Below the pieces are notes generated by a model, which ran no database searches, was not told where the DNA came from, and worked only from the letters and a program-made list of their open reading frames with translations. Both the position numbers and the translations under genes were made by a program. From the NCBI RefSeq assembly GCF_018802765.1, contig NZ_CP069163.1, positions 2,490,311 through 2,554,310 of the forward strand: a stretch of 64,000 nucleotides of DNA, in the 5' to 3' direction. Of this stretch, positions 45,415 to 55,863 are shown piece after piece. Origin of the DNA: Paludibacterium sp. B53371. GTDB taxonomy: Bacteria; Pseudomonadota; Gammaproteobacteria; Burkholderiales; Chromobacteriaceae. How positions within the stretch are numbered: position 1 is the stretch's first letter; every line of letters begins with the position of its first letter.

Positions 45415-46704
45415 TTAGCGCTTGTCGACCGGCACGTAGTCGCGGCGCGGTGCACCGGTATACAGCTGGCGAGGACGACCAATCTTCTGTTGCGGATCGG
45501 ACAGCATTTCGTCCCAGTGGCTGATCCAGCCCACGGTACGGGCCAGGGCGAAGATCACGGTGAACATCGATACCGGAATATTCAGCGCAGCCAGCACAAT
45601 GCCGGAGTAGAAGTCGACGTTCGGGTACAGCTTGCGCTCGACGAAGTACGGGTCGTTCAGCGCGATCTGTTCCAGCTTCATCGCCAGCTTGAACTTCGGA
45701 TCGTCATGCAGGCCCAGCTCGTTCAGGACGTCATGGCAGGTTTCGCGCATGATGCTGGCGCGCGGGTCCATGTTCTTGTACACGCGGTGACCGAAGCCCA
45801 TCAGGCGGTAACGCTTGTCCTTCACGCCCTGGATGAATTCTTCGATGTTGTCTTCGGTACCGATCTCGTCGAGCATCTTCAGCACCGCCTCGTTGGCACC
45901 ACCGTGCGCCGGGCCCCACAGGCAGGCGATACCGGCGGCGATACACGCAAACGGGTTGGCACCGCTCGAACCGGCGAGACGCACGGTCGAGGTCGAGGCG
46001 TTCTGCTCGTGGTCGGCATGCAGGATCAGGATGCGATCCAGCGCCTGCACCAGCACCGGGTTCGGCTCATACGGCTCGCACGGGGTGGCGAACATCATGT
46101 GCAGGAAGTTGGCGCTGTACGACAGGTTGTTGCGCGGGTACATGAACGGCGCACCGATCGAATAGCGGAAGCACATGGCAGCGATCGTCGGGATCTTGGA
46201 GATCAGACGGAACTTGGCCACCTTGCGGTGTTCGGGATTGGAGATGTCCAGGCTGTCCTGGTAGAACGCCGACAGGGCACCGACCACACCGACCATCATG
46301 GCCATCGGGTGCGAGTCGCGACGGAAACCCTTGAAGAAGCTGGACAGCTGCTCGTGCACCATGGTGTGGTGCATGATGGTGTTGTTGAATTCGGCGCGCT
46401 GCTCGGCGGTCGGCAGTTCGCCGTTCATCAGCAGATAGCAGCACTCCAGGTAGTCGGAGTGCTCGGCCAGTTGTTCGATCGGGTAACCACGGTAGTACAG
46501 CTGGCCCAGATCGCCGTCAATGAAGGTGATTTTGGATTCGCAGCTGGCCGTCGCCAGGAAGCCCGGGTCAAAGGTAAACATGCCGGTCTTGGCAAAATTG
46601 CGGATGTCGACGACATCCGGCCCCAGCGAACCGGCCAGAACCGGCAGCTCCAGATTGTCTTTGCCTTCACTGTACGTGAGCGTCACTTTGCGGTTGGTTT
46701 CCAC
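45415..46704 (-). CDS. gltA: citrate synthase
   Basis: GltA condenses acetyl-CoA and oxaloacetate. The 429 residues match the type II (hexameric) enzymes. Catalytic His residues lie in [14 protein letters not shown] and in [15 protein letters not shown], and the active Asp in the C-terminal [13 protein letters not shown] region. The start is a GTG at 46704 with GGGAG about eight bases upstream. It follows sdhE on the same strand after 79 bases and ends at a hairpin terminator. Confidence 0.96.
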   Translation of the reverse strand: METNRKVTLTYSEGKDNLELPVLAGSLGPDVVDIRNFAKTGMFTFDPGFLATASCESKITFIDGDLGQLYYRGYPIEQLAEHSDYLECCYLLMNGELPTAEQRAEFNNTIMHHTMVHEQLSSFFKGFRRDSHPMAMMVGVVGALSAFYQDSLDISNPEHRKVAKFRLISKIPTIAAMCFRYSIGAPFMYPRNNLSYSANFLHMMFATPCEPYEPNPVLVQALDRILILHADHEQNASTSTVRLAGSSGANPFACIAAGIACLWGPAHGGANEAVLKMLDEIGTEDNIEEFIQGVKDKRYRLMGFGHRVYKNMDPRASIMRETCHDVLNELGLHDDPKFKLAMKLEQIALNDPYFVERKLYPNVDFYSGIVLAALNIPVSMFTVIFALARTVGWISHWDEMLSDPQQKIGRPRQLYTGAPRRDYVPVDKR

Positions 46705-46783
46705 AGCTATTACTCCCAGTTGTTATGATGATTTTGTTTGCAGCCCTTCGACCGCCCCGCAGGGACGGCCTTCCCCTACGCGG

Positions 46784-47032
46784 TCAGACAGCGCGCAGCT
46801 GATGCACGATGGCCATCAGCGCGGCATCGTCCAGATCGGCCTTGCCGTTCACGACATCCAGAAAATCGTTGTCGTCCAGCTCCAGCAGGCGGCGATAGTC
46901 CGCCAGCTGCGCCTGCGTCAGATCGTCAAACCCGCGGGCGAGAAACCGCTCGAGCACGATGTCGAGTTCGAGCAGTCCCCGGCGCGAGCGCCAGCGAATC
47001 CGTTTCTTTTCGGTGGCATCGATCTGGTTCAT
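46784..47032 (-). CDS. sdhE: FAD assembly factor SdhE
   Basis: SdhE promotes covalent attachment of FAD to SdhA. This is an 82-residue helical protein. The RGxxE motif is present as RRGLLELDIVLERF, and LLELDDNDFLDVVNGKADL is also typical. Its ATG overlaps the sdhB stop (ATGA), coupling its translation to the enzyme it matures. Confidence 0.95.
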   Translation of the reverse strand: MNQIDATEKKRIRWRSRRGLLELDIVLERFLARGFDDLTQAQLADYRRLLELDDNDFLDVVNGKADLDDAALMAIVHQLRAV

Positions 47033-47733
47033 ACCGCGCGCTTCACCATCAGGTCCTTGATCTTGCCGATCGCCTTGGTCGGGTTCAGATGCTTCGGACA
47101 GACATCGACGCAATTCATGATGGTATGGCAACGGAACAGCCGGTACGGGTCTTCCAGATTGTCCAGACGCTCGCTGGTCATCTCGTCACGGGTGTCGGCG
47201 ATGAAGCGGTAAGCCGCCAGCAGGCCGGCCGGGCCGACAAACTTGTCCGGATTCCACCAGAACGACGGGCAGGACGTGGAACAGCAGGCGCACAGGATGC
47301 ACTCGTACAGGCCATCGAGCTCCTTGCGGTCTTCCGGCGACTGCAGACGTTCGCGTTCCGGTGCCGGCGTGTTGTTCACCACATAGGGCTTGATGGAATG
47401 GTATTGCTTGAAGAACTGGGCCATGTCGACGATCAGGTCGCGAATGACCGGCAGGCCGGGCAGCGGACGCAGCGTCACCGGCTCGGACAGGCTGGCCACG
47501 TCGGTCAGACAAGCCAGGCCGTTCTTGCCGTTGATGTTCATGCCGTCCGAACCGCAGATGCCTTCGCGGCAGGAACGGCGGAACGACAGGGTGTCGTCCA
47601 TGGCCTTCATCTTGACCAGCACGTCAAGCAGCTTGATGTCCTTCGGACCGATTTCCACCTCGTAGTCCTGCATGTAAGGCTTGGCATCGGTCTCCGGGTT
47701 GTAGCGGTAGATCGAGAAACGCATTTTCTTCAT
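47029..47733 (-). CDS. sdhB: succinate dehydrogenase iron-sulfur subunit
   Basis: SdhB carries the three Fe-S clusters that pass electrons from FAD to ubiquinone. The [2Fe-2S] ligands lie in CREGICGSDGMNINGKNGLAC, the [4Fe-4S] in CILCACCSTSCP, and the [3Fe-4S] in CVDVCPKHLNP. The 234 residues are normal. ATG 47733 has GGAG about eight bases upstream. It follows sdhA by 14 bases. Confidence 0.97.
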   Translation of the reverse strand: MKKMRFSIYRYNPETDAKPYMQDYEVEIGPKDIKLLDVLVKMKAMDDTLSFRRSCREGICGSDGMNINGKNGLACLTDVASLSEPVTLRPLPGLPVIRDLIVDMAQFFKQYHSIKPYVVNNTPAPERERLQSPEDRKELDGLYECILCACCSTSCPSFWWNPDKFVGPAGLLAAYRFIADTRDEMTSERLDNLEDPYRLFRCHTIMNCVDVCPKHLNPTKAIGKIKDLMVKRAV

Positions 47734-47747
47734 GTCTGGGCTCCGGG

Positions 47748-49514
47748 TCAGAACGTCCGTTCTTTCGGCGGAATGTAATCCACCGACAGCGGCTTGGTAT
47801 GGACCGGCTTGTAGCTCAGGCTGCGGTCGGAACCGAAGTACAGCGAGTGCTTCATCCAGTTTTCATCGTCGCGGTGCGGGTAGTCGTCATGGGCATGGGC
47901 ACCACGCGACTCCTTGCGCGCCTCGGCAGACACCAGCGTGGCCACGGCCACTTCGACCAGGTTCTCCAGTTCCAGCGCCTCAACGCGCGCGGTGTTGAAG
48001 ACCTTGGACTTGTCCTTGATCTGCAGGACACGGGCACGATCCGCCACCTGGGCGATTTCATCCACGCCCAGCTTGAGGTTGGCGTCATTGCGGAACACAC
48101 CGGCGCGCGACTGGACGGTACGCTGCATGGCGGTACGCACTTCGGCCACTTCCTCGCCCCCGGTCTGACTGTCCAGACGCGCCACGCGTGCCAGCGACAG
48201 ATCGGCGGCATCAGCCGGCAGATCCTTCCAGGTCGGCATTTCTTCGCGGATGTACTTGATCATGCTGTCGCCCGCCGACTTGCCGAACACCACCAGGTCA
48301 AGCAGCGAGTTGGTTCCCAGACGGTTGGCACCGTGTACCGAGGCACAGGCACACTCACCGGCGGCATAGAAACCGTTGACGCGCGCTTCCGGATTGTCGC
48401 CCTTGGGCGCCACCACTTCACCGCGATAGTTGGTCGGAATGCCACCCATCATGTAATGGCAGGTCGGGATGACCGGGATCGGCTCCTTGATCGGATCGAC
48501 GCCGGCGAACTTGATGGCAATCTCGCGGATGCCCGGCAGACGCTGGTTGATGATGTCCGGACCGAGGTGATCGAGCTTGAGCAGCACGTGATCCTTGTGC
48601 GGACCGCAACCACGGCCTTCCAGCACTTCCAGCTCCATCGAGCGCGACACGAAGTCACGCGGTGCCAGGTCCTTCAGGTTCGGCGCGTAGCGTTCCATGA
48701 AGCGTTCGCCATTGGCGTTGAGCAGAATGCCGCCCTCGCCGCGCACCCCTTCGGTGATCAGCACGCCGGCACCGGCGACGCCGGTCGGGTGGAATTGCCA
48801 GAATTCCATGTCTTCCAGCGGCAGGCCGGCACGCACGCACATACCCAGGCCATCACCGGTGTTGATGAAGGCATTGGTGGACGCGGCATAGATACGACCG
48901 GCACCGCCGGTGGCGAACAGCACCGCCTTGGCGTGCAGGATGAAGATCTCGCCGGTTTCCATTTCCAGCGCCGTGACACCAACCACATCGCCCTCGGCAT
49001 CACGGATCAGGTCCAGCGCCATCCACTCGACGAAGAACTGGGTATTGGCACGCACATTGCGCTGATACAGCGTATGCAGCATGGCATGACCGGTACGGTC
49101 GGCGGCCGCACAGGCGCGCTGCACCGGGGTCTTGCCGTTGTGCTGGGTGTGGCCGCCAAACGGCCGCTGGTAGATCTTGCCGTTTTCCAGCCGGTCGAAC
49201 GGCATGCCGAAGTGTTCCAGCTCGACCACCGCATCCGGCGCGGTACGGCACATGAATTCGATGGCATCCTGGTCGCCCAGCCAGTCCGACCCCTTGACGG
49301 TGTCGTACATATGCCATTGCCAGTGGTCTTCCTGAACATTGCCCAGCGAAGCGGAAATCCCGCCCTGTGCCGCCACAGTGTGCGAACGGGTCGGGAAGAC
49401 CTTGGAGAGAACGGCAGTCTTGAGACCTGCCTCGGACAGTTGCAGCGCGGCACGCAAACCGGCGCCACCGCCGCCAACAATCACTGCATCAAATCGACGA
49501 ACGGGTACGCCCAT
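47748..49514 (-). CDS. sdhA: succinate dehydrogenase flavoprotein subunit
   Basis: SdhA oxidises succinate with covalent FAD. The FAD-binding motif is AVIVGGGGAGLRAALQL, and the His that binds FAD lies in TRSHTVAAQGGISASLGN near residue 43. The substrate region HPTGVAGAGVLITEGVRGEG and the C-terminal RGAHAHDDYPHRDD are characteristic. ATG 49514 overlaps the sdhD stop (TAATG). 588 residues. Confidence 0.97.
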   Translation of the reverse strand: MGVPVRRFDAVIVGGGGAGLRAALQLSEAGLKTAVLSKVFPTRSHTVAAQGGISASLGNVQEDHWQWHMYDTVKGSDWLGDQDAIEFMCRTAPDAVVELEHFGMPFDRLENGKIYQRPFGGHTQHNGKTPVQRACAAADRTGHAMLHTLYQRNVRANTQFFVEWMALDLIRDAEGDVVGVTALEMETGEIFILHAKAVLFATGGAGRIYAASTNAFINTGDGLGMCVRAGLPLEDMEFWQFHPTGVAGAGVLITEGVRGEGGILLNANGERFMERYAPNLKDLAPRDFVSRSMELEVLEGRGCGPHKDHVLLKLDHLGPDIINQRLPGIREIAIKFAGVDPIKEPIPVIPTCHYMMGGIPTNYRGEVVAPKGDNPEARVNGFYAAGECACASVHGANRLGTNSLLDLVVFGKSAGDSMIKYIREEMPTWKDLPADAADLSLARVARLDSQTGGEEVAEVRTAMQRTVQSRAGVFRNDANLKLGVDEIAQVADRARVLQIKDKSKVFNTARVEALELENLVEVAVATLVSAEARKESRGAHAHDDYPHRDDENWMKHSLYFGSDRSLSYKPVHTKPLSVDYIPPKERTF

Positions 49515-49858
49515 TACAGCCCCCAGACTACCTTGACGGAATAGATGAAACAGGACACGAGCCAAAGAATGGTCAGCGCATGCAGCGTCAGGCGCAGGCC
49601 GACCGGTTTGACGTAGTCCATCCAGATATCACGCACGCCCACCCAGGCATGCAATGCCAGTGCCAGCAGGGTCACCTGGGTCAGCAGACGCACCCAGCCA
49701 TGCGTGAACAGCGATTTCCAGCCCTCGAAGCCGGACGGCATCACCAGCAGGAACAGCACCAGCGCCAGCGTGTAAGCCAGCATCACCACCGCGGTAATGC
49801 GCTGCATCAGCCAGTCGCGCAGCCCGTAGCGGGCACCGACAACAATGCGATTTACCAT
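49514..49858 (-). CDS. sdhD: succinate dehydrogenase membrane anchor subunit D
   Basis: This is a 114-residue membrane anchor with three hydrophobic segments. With SdhC it binds haem b and ubiquinone. GLRDWLMQRITAVVMLAYTL at the start and HAWVGVRDIWMDYVKP in the second helix, with the conserved His and Asp-Tyr, match SdhD. The start overlaps the sdhC stop. Confidence 0.94.
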   Translation of the reverse strand: MVNRIVVGARYGLRDWLMQRITAVVMLAYTLALVLFLLVMPSGFEGWKSLFTHGWVRLLTQVTLLALALHAWVGVRDIWMDYVKPVGLRLTLHALTILWLVSCFIYSVKVVWGL

Positions 49859-50226
49859 ACTGCCACCCCCAGAATCACAGTCAGGGCCAGGCTGACAACC
49901 AGCACGGTCTTGGCGGTTGCGCGCGCCGTAGCCAGTTCGACACCCTTATGGATATCCAGAAACAGGAAACGGATGCCGGCGATGGCATGATGCAGGAAGG
50001 CCCACAACAGGCCGATCAGCACCAGCTTGACCAGAGGGAAGGCAATCAGGGAACGGAAGGAATCGAACGATTCAGCCGAGCTCAGCGAGCCCTGGAGGAG
50101 GTAGATCAGGACCGGCAAGAACAGGAACAGCGCCGCGCCGCTGACCCGATGCAGGATCGAGACGATGCCGGGAACCGGCAGCCTGATCTTGCCCACATCC
50201 AGATGCTTGGGTCTTTGCTTCTGCAT
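49852..50226 (-). CDS. sdhC: succinate dehydrogenase cytochrome b556 subunit C
   Basis: This is a 124-residue anchor with three hydrophobic segments. KIRLPVPGIVSILHRVSG carries the family Ser/Arg quinone-site region, and HHAIAGIRFLFLDIHKG carries the haem ligand His. ATG 50226 (MQKQRPKHLDVGKI) is chosen because it gives the family start; the upstream extension is not SdhC-like. It opens the sdhCDAB-sdhE run; a TAGAAT (minus strand, 50373-50368) may be its -10. Confidence 0.93.
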   Translation of the reverse strand: MQKQRPKHLDVGKIRLPVPGIVSILHRVSGAALFLFLPVLIYLLQGSLSSAESFDSFRSLIAFPLVKLVLIGLLWAFLHHAIAGIRFLFLDIHKGVELATARATAKTVLVVSLALTVILGVAVW

Positions 50227-50399
50227 TTGGTTTTCCACTTTGTTGAGCAATTGTTTCGACAGGCCCCGTAGCCGGGGGCCGCCCGAGTCCGCCAACTCTT
50301 GTGCAACGGTCGGCTGAGACTCCACTTCAGGTCCATCGCCGACAGCCGTCGGCAATATGACCGATGAATTCTAGCAAATGCGGACGCTTGACGCCCGGA

Positions 50400-51131
50400 T
50401 TACACACCCCGCCCTGTGGTATAAGCCAAAGCGCTGGTCAGACAGATTCGCTGCCGCCACTCCAGCGGCTCACCCTCCATCGAGGCCGACACACGCAGCA
50501 TGGACAACACCGGCTGCTCAGGCTCCACCCCCAGCAGGGCCGCGTCTTCGCGGCCAAGCATCACGGCGCGCAGCTGAGCGGCAGTTACCCGCGGACGCAC
50601 GCCGAAACGACGCTGCAGGGCCACATACACACCGCCACCGCACTGACGGATCCAGCGCGCATCCAGGCCGTCAAACGGCTCGGCCGGCAGATAGACATCG
50701 TCCAGTGCCACGGCCAGACCACGCAGGCGCCACAGTTGCCGCACCCGGATCACCGGGGCACCGCGCCGCAACCCCAGCAGACGCGCCACCTCTTCCGGTG
50801 CATTGCCGCGCGAACAGCCCAGCAGTTCCAGCCCCAGCTCATCCGGCTTCTCGTCCAGCAGACCCGGCGTGACCAGACAGCCCTCGCCCCAATCGCTGGC
50901 AACATCGGCGACAAAGGTACCGCGCCCCTGGCGGCGATACAGGATGCCCTGTGCCACCAGTTCACCCAGCGCCTTGCGAACGGTCCCCTGACTCACATCC
51001 AGCTGCGCGGCGAGTTCCCACTCGCTGGGCAGTGCCTGGTTGGCCTGCCATTCGCCTTCGCCGATGCGCCGGATCAAAACCGACTTGATTTGTGCATAAA
51101 GCGGCAGGCGCCGCAGCGTGTTTCTCATCAT
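50400..51131 (-). CDS. GntR/HutC-family regulator
   Basis: This is a regulator of about 243 residues. The winged HTH reads LPLYAQIKSVLIRRIGEGEW and ELAAQLDVSQGTVRKALGEL. The UTRA ligand domain covers roughly residues 95-235 (GAPVIRVRQLWRLRGLAVAL). Two adjacent ATG codons (51131, 51128) follow a GACGGGG sequence. It lies between the sdh genes and mdh and is divergent from mdh across a 14-bp palindrome. It may therefore control TCA-cycle genes or itself. The effector is unknown. Confidence 0.88.
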   Translation of the reverse strand: MMRNTLRRLPLYAQIKSVLIRRIGEGEWQANQALPSEWELAAQLDVSQGTVRKALGELVAQGILYRRQGRGTFVADVASDWGEGCLVTPGLLDEKPDELGLELLGCSRGNAPEEVARLLGLRRGAPVIRVRQLWRLRGLAVALDDVYLPAEPFDGLDARWIRQCGGGVYVALQRRFGVRPRVTAAQLRAVMLGREDAALLGVEPEQPVLSMLRVSASMEGEPLEWRQRICLTSALAYTTGRGV

Positions 51132-51172
51132 CCCCGTCTTTTTATCACCAAACAAATCAAGCGTAAAGAGAA

Positions 51173-51186
51173 GTCTTATATAAGAC
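51173..51186. promoter_or_regulatory. palindromic operator between the GntR gene and mdh
   Basis: GTCTTATATAAGAC is a perfect 14-bp palindrome, 42 bases upstream of the regulator start and 128 bases upstream of mdh. The outer GT/AC is typical of GntR-family sites. Its TATA core could overlap a promoter of the regulator gene. Confidence 0.6.
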
Positions 51187-51314
51187 ATAAGTTTCAGGCC
51201 AAGACATTTGCAACAATAGGACATTTCCGAACACATGGCCAATTCTGCGTGCTACACTCAGGCATCTGACGAAATGCAGCACCAAAAACGGACACACAAA
51301 GGAGAGTCAGTCAT

Positions 51315-52295
51315 ATGAAAGCCCCCGTACGCGTAGCCGTCACCGGCGCCGCCGGCCAGATTGGTTACAGCCTGCTGTTCCGCATCGCCAGCGGCGAAAT
51401 GCTCGGCAAGGACCAACCGGTCATCCTGCAACTGCTCGACCTCCCGCAAGCCCAGACCGCCGTCAAGGGCGTGATGATGGAGCTGGAAGACTGTGCCTTC
51501 CCGCTGCTGGCCGGCATGGTCGCCACCGACGACCCGAACGTCGCCTTCAAGGATGCGCAAGTGGCCATCCTGGTCGGTGCCCGCCCGCGCTCGAAAGGCA
51601 TGGAACGCAAGGACCTGCTGGAAGCCAACGGCGCCATCTTCACCGTGCAGGGCAAGGCGCTGAACGATCACGCAGACCGCAACGTCAAGGTGCTGGTCGT
51701 CGGCAACCCGGCCAACACCAACGCCTACATCGCCATGAAGAGCGCACCGGATCTGAATCCGCGCCAATTCACCGCCATGTTGCGTCTTGACCACAACCGT
51801 GCCCTGTCGCAACTGGCAGGCAAGACCGGCAAGCCGGTGTCGTCGATCCGCAAGCTGGCAGTGTGGGGCAACCACTCGCCGACCATGTACGCCGACTACC
51901 GCTTTGCCACCATCGATGGCCAGAGCGTCAAGGCACTGATCAACGACCACGAGTGGAACCGTGACGTCTTCCTGCCGACCGTCGGCAAGCGCGGCGCAGC
52001 CATCATCGAGGCACGCGGCCTGTCTTCCGCCGCCTCGGCCGCCAATGCCGCCATCGATCACATCCGTGACTGGTGGCTCGGCACCAACGGCGAATGGGTC
52101 ACCATGGGCATCCCGTCCGATGGTTCCTACGGCATTCCGGAAGGCCTGATGTACGGCTTCCCTGTTGTATGCGAAAATGGCGACTACAAGATCGTGCAAG
52201 GTCTTGAAATCGACGAATTCAGCCGCGAACGGATGACCATCACCCAGACCGAACTGGAAGAAGAGCGCGCAGCCATCCTGCCGCTGCTTGGCTGA
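51315..52295 (+). CDS. mdh: malate dehydrogenase
   Basis: Mdh oxidises malate to oxaloacetate with NAD+. The 326 residues match the betaproteobacterial type. The NAD motif is [19 protein letters not shown], the catalytic Asp-Arg and Arg residues lie in the [15 protein letters not shown] region, and the catalytic His in [20 protein letters not shown] lies about nine bases before ATG 51315. It is divergent from the GntR gene and next to the sdh-gltA-suc block, completing most of the TCA cycle in one region. Confidence 0.97.
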   Translation: MKAPVRVAVTGAAGQIGYSLLFRIASGEMLGKDQPVILQLLDLPQAQTAVKGVMMELEDCAFPLLAGMVATDDPNVAFKDAQVAILVGARPRSKGMERKDLLEANGAIFTVQGKALNDHADRNVKVLVVGNPANTNAYIAMKSAPDLNPRQFTAMLRLDHNRALSQLAGKTGKPVSSIRKLAVWGNHSPTMYADYRFATIDGQSVKALINDHEWNRDVFLPTVGKRGAAIIEARGLSSAASAANAAIDHIRDWWLGTNGEWVTMGIPSDGSYGIPEGLMYGFPVVCENGDYKIVQGLEIDEFSRERMTITQTELEEERAAILPLLG

Positions 52296-52409
52296 TCCGC
52301 ACCGTCCGCCGGCCTGACCGGCAGTCGATCAAGGCGCACCCCCGGGGTGCGCTTTGCATTTGATGCCCTATCATTAGAGTTTCTGGATATTTATTTGGAG
52401 TGGTTGAGC

Positions 52410-53517
52410 ATGATCGAAGCAGAAGTTCTGAACCAGATCGCGGCCAAGATGGAAGATCTGGCTACCCGGTTGATTGATATCCGGGGGTATCTTTGACTAC
52501 GCTGGCAAAAAAGACCGGCTGGAAGAAGTCGTACGCCTGACCGAAGATCCGGATATCTGGAACGACCCGAAAAAGGCCCAGGACCTGGGCCGTGAGCGCA
52601 AGCAGCTCGAAGACGTGGTTCTGACGCTGGAAACCCTCGACGCCGGCGTGAGCGACAGCCGCGACCTGTTCGACATGGCACGCGAAGAAGGCGACGACGA
52701 CACCATCCTGGCGGTCCAGGCTGACCTGGAGGGCATCGAGAGCCGTCTGGCCGAGCTGGAATTCCGCCGCATGTTCAGCGACCCGATGGACCCGCGCCCC
52801 TGCTTCCTCGACATTCAGGCCGGCGCCGGCGGCACCGAGGCCCAGGACTGGGCCGGCATGCTGCTGCGCATGTATACCCGCTTTGCCGAACGCAAGGGCT
52901 TCAAGGTCGATGTGCTGGAAGAATCCGAAGGCGAAGTCGCCGGGATCACCAGCGCCACCCTGAAGATCGAGGGCGAGTATGCCTACGGCCTGCTGCGCAC
53001 CGAAGTCGGCGTACATCGCCTGGTACGGGTGTCCCCCTTTGATTCGAACGCCCGTCGCCACACCTCCTTCTCCTCAGTCTTCGTCTATCCGGAAGTCGAC
53101 GACTCGATCGAGATCGAGATCAATCCGGCGGATCTCCGGGTGGATACCTACCGCGCATCCGGTGCGGGCGGTCAGCACATCAACAAAACCGATTCGGCTG
53201 TGCGCATTACCCACAACCCCACTGGCATTGTGGTACAGTGTCAGAACGATAGATCGCAGCATCGCAACCGCGACGAAGCCATGCAGATGCTGCGTGCCAA
53301 GCTGTATGAGCTTGAGCTAAAAAAGCGCAATGCCGCCAAGCAGGCGCTGGAGGACACCAAGACCGACGTAGGCTGGGGACATCAAATTCGTTCCTACGTC
53401 TTCGACCAGTCGCGCATCAAAGACCTGCGCACCGGTCACGAGGTTGGCAACATCAAAGCCGTGATGGATGGCGATCTGGATGACTTCATCCAGGCCAGCC
53501 TGAAGCAAGGCGTTTAA
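52410..53517 (+). CDS. prfB: peptide chain release factor 2 (programmed +1 frameshift)
   Basis: RF2 releases peptides at UGA and UAA. The frame opens at ATG 52410 and meets an in-frame TGA at codon 29 (52494). A +1 shift on CTT-TGA-C lets reading continue to 53517, giving 368 residues. The anticodon-like motif [13 protein letters not shown] and the catalytic GGQ in [18 protein letters not shown] are present. lysS follows 111 bases downstream, as in many proteobacteria. Confidence 0.97.
52483..52497 (+). promoter_or_regulatory. prfB programmed frameshift site
   Basis: GGGGG (52483-52487) acts as the internal Shine-Dalgarno-like sequence three bases before CTT-TGA-C. The standard RF2 site has the same layout, so RF2 autoregulation by frameshifting is expected. 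Confidence 0.95.
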
Positions 53518-53519
53518 AA

Positions 53520-53540
53520 AGCCGGGGATGGTCCCCGGCT
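53520..53540. other. hairpin between prfB and lysS
   Basis: AGCCGGGGA and TCCCCGGCT pair perfectly around TGG, directly after the prfB stop. No T tract follows on the plus strand, so it is not a strong terminator there and lysS may be co-transcribed. Confidence 0.55.
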
Positions 53541-53628
53541 GGCAGCAAGGGAAGCCCACCTCCCGACGCACATCTACCCCCTGGTGCATCGATTGCGGCT
53601 TCCTCATCAAGTAGCTAATGGAGCTTTT

Positions 53629-55131
53629 ATGTCTGAACACGAACAAACATCTGCGATTCAGGACGAAAACCAAATCATGGCGGAGCGCCGCCTGAAGCTG
53701 AAAGCAATCCGCGAAAAAGGCGTCGCCTATCCGAACGATTTCAAACGCAATGCGTTTGCCAAAGATCTGCAGGAGAAACACGCTGGTAAACCGGGTGATG
53801 CGCTGGAAGCCGAAAAGATCGAGGTCGCCGTCGTTGGTCGCATGATGCTCAAACGTGTCATGGGCAAGGCTTCGTTCGCCACGCTGCAGGACTTCACCGG
53901 CACGATCCAGATCTTCGTCGCCAGCGACGACGTGCCGGCCGAGTCCTACGAAGATTTCAAGCGTTGGGACATCGGTGACATCCTCGGGGTAAAGGGTTCG
54001 CTGTTCATCACCAAGACCGGTGAGCTGACGGTGCGTGCCAGCGAGGTGCGCCTGCTGTCGAAGGCCATCCGTCCGCTGCCGGACAAGTTCCACGGCCTGA
54101 CCGACCAGGAGCAGAAGTACCGTCAACGCTATGTTGACCTGGTGATGAACCAGGAGTCGCGCGACGTGTTCTTCAAGCGCTCGCAGATCGTGCAAAACAT
54201 CCGCTCGATCATGATTGGCGAACGCTACCTCGAAGTGGAAACCCCGATGCTGCACCCGATCCCGGGTGGCGCACTGGCCAAGCCGTTCAAGACGCACCAC
54301 AACGCGCTCGACATGCCGATGTTCCTGCGCATTTCGCCGGAACTGTATCTGAAGCGTCTGGTCGTCGGTGGCTTCGAACGCGTGTTCGAAATCAACCGCA
54401 ACTTCCGTAACGAGGGGATCAGTACCCGTCACAACCCCGAGTTCACCATGATGGAGTTCTACGAGGCCTACTCGGATTACCATCGCATGATGGAAATGAC
54501 CGAGAAGATCATCCAGGACTGCGCCATGAAGTTGTACGGCACGCTGCAGATTCCGTATCAGGGCAAGACCGTCGACCTGTCGACCTTCGAGCGTCTGACC
54601 ACGGTACAGGCGATCAAGAAGTACAACCCGCAATACACCGATGCCCAGCTGAATGATCCGGAATGGGTAGCGGCCGAGATCAAGCGCCTGGGCGGCAAGT
54701 TGCCGGGTGCGCAAGGTCTGGGCAGCCTGCAACTGACCCTGTTCGAAGAATGTGCGGAAGGCCAGCTGTGGAACCCGACCTTCATCATCGACTATCCGGT
54801 CGAGGTCTCCCCGCTGGCACGAGCCTCCGACAAGTTCGAAGGCATCACCGAACGCTTCGAGCTGTTCTGCACCGGTCGCGAACTGGCCAACGGTTACTCC
54901 GAGTTGAATGACCCGGAAGACCAGGCAGCCCGCTTCATGGAGCAGGTCAAGCAGCTGGATGCCGGCGACGACGAAGCCATGCACTACGACGCCGACTACG
55001 TGCGTGCGCTGGAGTATGGCCTCTCCCCGACCGGTGGCTGCGGTATCGGTATCGACCGTCTGGTCATGCTGCTGACCGACTCGGCCTCGATCCGCGACGT
55101 GGTTCTGTTCCCGCACCTGCGTCCGGAATAA
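53629..55131 (+). CDS. lysS: lysyl-tRNA synthetase (class II)
   Basis: LysS charges tRNA-Lys. The 500 residues include an N-terminal OB-fold and the class II motifs: motif 1 region [20 protein letters not shown], motif 2 [20 protein letters not shown], and motif 3 [23 protein letters not shown] 53629 has GGAG six bases upstream. It follows prfB and ends at a strong UUCG terminator. Confidence 0.97.
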   Translation: MSEHEQTSAIQDENQIMAERRLKLKAIREKGVAYPNDFKRNAFAKDLQEKHAGKPGDALEAEKIEVAVVGRMMLKRVMGKASFATLQDFTGTIQIFVASDDVPAESYEDFKRWDIGDILGVKGSLFITKTGELTVRASEVRLLSKAIRPLPDKFHGLTDQEQKYRQRYVDLVMNQESRDVFFKRSQIVQNIRSIMIGERYLEVETPMLHPIPGGALAKPFKTHHNALDMPMFLRISPELYLKRLVVGGFERVFEINRNFRNEGISTRHNPEFTMMEFYEAYSDYHRMMEMTEKIIQDCAMKLYGTLQIPYQGKTVDLSTFERLTTVQAIKKYNPQYTDAQLNDPEWVAAEIKRLGGKLPGAQGLGSLQLTLFEECAEGQLWNPTFIIDYPVEVSPLARASDKFEGITERFELFCTGRELANGYSELNDPEDQAARFMEQVKQLDAGDDEAMHYDADYVRALEYGLSPTGGCGIGIDRLVMLLTDSASIRDVVLFPHLRPE

Positions 55132-55159
55132 GCCGTACCGCAAGGCAAGTACTGTCACG

Positions 55160-55190
55160 ACCCGCGCAAGTTCGCTTGCGCGGGTTTTTT
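55160..55190 (+). terminator. terminator of lysS
   Basis: ACCCGCGCAAG (55160-55170) pairs perfectly with CTTGCGCGGGT (55175-55185) around a UUCG tetraloop, followed by six T. Confidence 0.96.
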
Positions 55191-55271
55191 CATGTCCGCT
55201 AGGCTTTTTACACCTTTTTGATATGTGCTCGGCTACCTTGACATCACTGACACCCAAGGGAGCGCAAGATC

Positions 55272-55838
55272 GTGATCGCCGACGCCAATCTGCCCGCCAA
55301 CATCACCGAACAAGCCTGCATCCGGCCGGCCCTGCCGGCTGACATCGCCCCGCTGCTGGCGCTGGAATGGACCCGCCAGCCCCATCAACGCCTGGCCCGC
55401 AACCAGTTGCGTCATCTGCTGACCCAGGGTCATGCCCTGACGCTGGTCGATGAATTCCATGGCAAGATCCGCGGCTATATCCTGCTCCTGTTTCGCCGCG
55501 ACAGCCGTCGCAGCCGCATCTTCAACCTGACGGTCCACCCCTCCTGGCAGCGCAGTGGCGTCGCCTCCGGCCTGCTGCAAGCCGCCGAGCAAGCGGCACA
55601 CATTCTGCAACGACCGCACCTGACCGTTGACATCACCGCCGACAATATCAGGGCACTGCAATGGTTTCTTGGCCAGGGCTACCGGCCATGCAGCGAACAT
55701 CCGCAGGACACGCGCAGCGGGATCGGGCTGTACCGGCTGGAGAAAACCCTCCTGAGCCGACCGCGCCCCCATACGCGCCGCACCCAGCGCTGGGCCTTCT
55801 CGCTGGACAATGGCGCCTCCCCATCAATGCCTCTCTGA
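55272..55838 (+). CDS. GNAT-family N-acetyltransferase
   Basis: This is a 188-residue acetyltransferase. The acetyl-CoA binding site is in LTVHPSWQRSGVASGLLQAA, with the Q/RxxGxG/A-type motif as QRSGVA. The preceding strand IRGYILLLFRRDSRRSRIF and the C-terminal NIRALQWFLGQGY are typical of RimI-like enzymes. The start is a GTG at 55272 with AGGGAG upstream. The substrate is unknown. A hairpin terminator follows the stop. Confidence 0.8.
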   Translation: MIADANLPANITEQACIRPALPADIAPLLALEWTRQPHQRLARNQLRHLLTQGHALTLVDEFHGKIRGYILLLFRRDSRRSRIFNLTVHPSWQRSGVASGLLQAAEQAAHILQRPHLTVDITADNIRALQWFLGQGYRPCSEHPQDTRSGIGLYRLEKTLLSRPRPHTRRTQRWAFSLDNGASPSMPL

Positions 55839-55863
55839 ACACGACATGTCTGTCCCAAATGCC

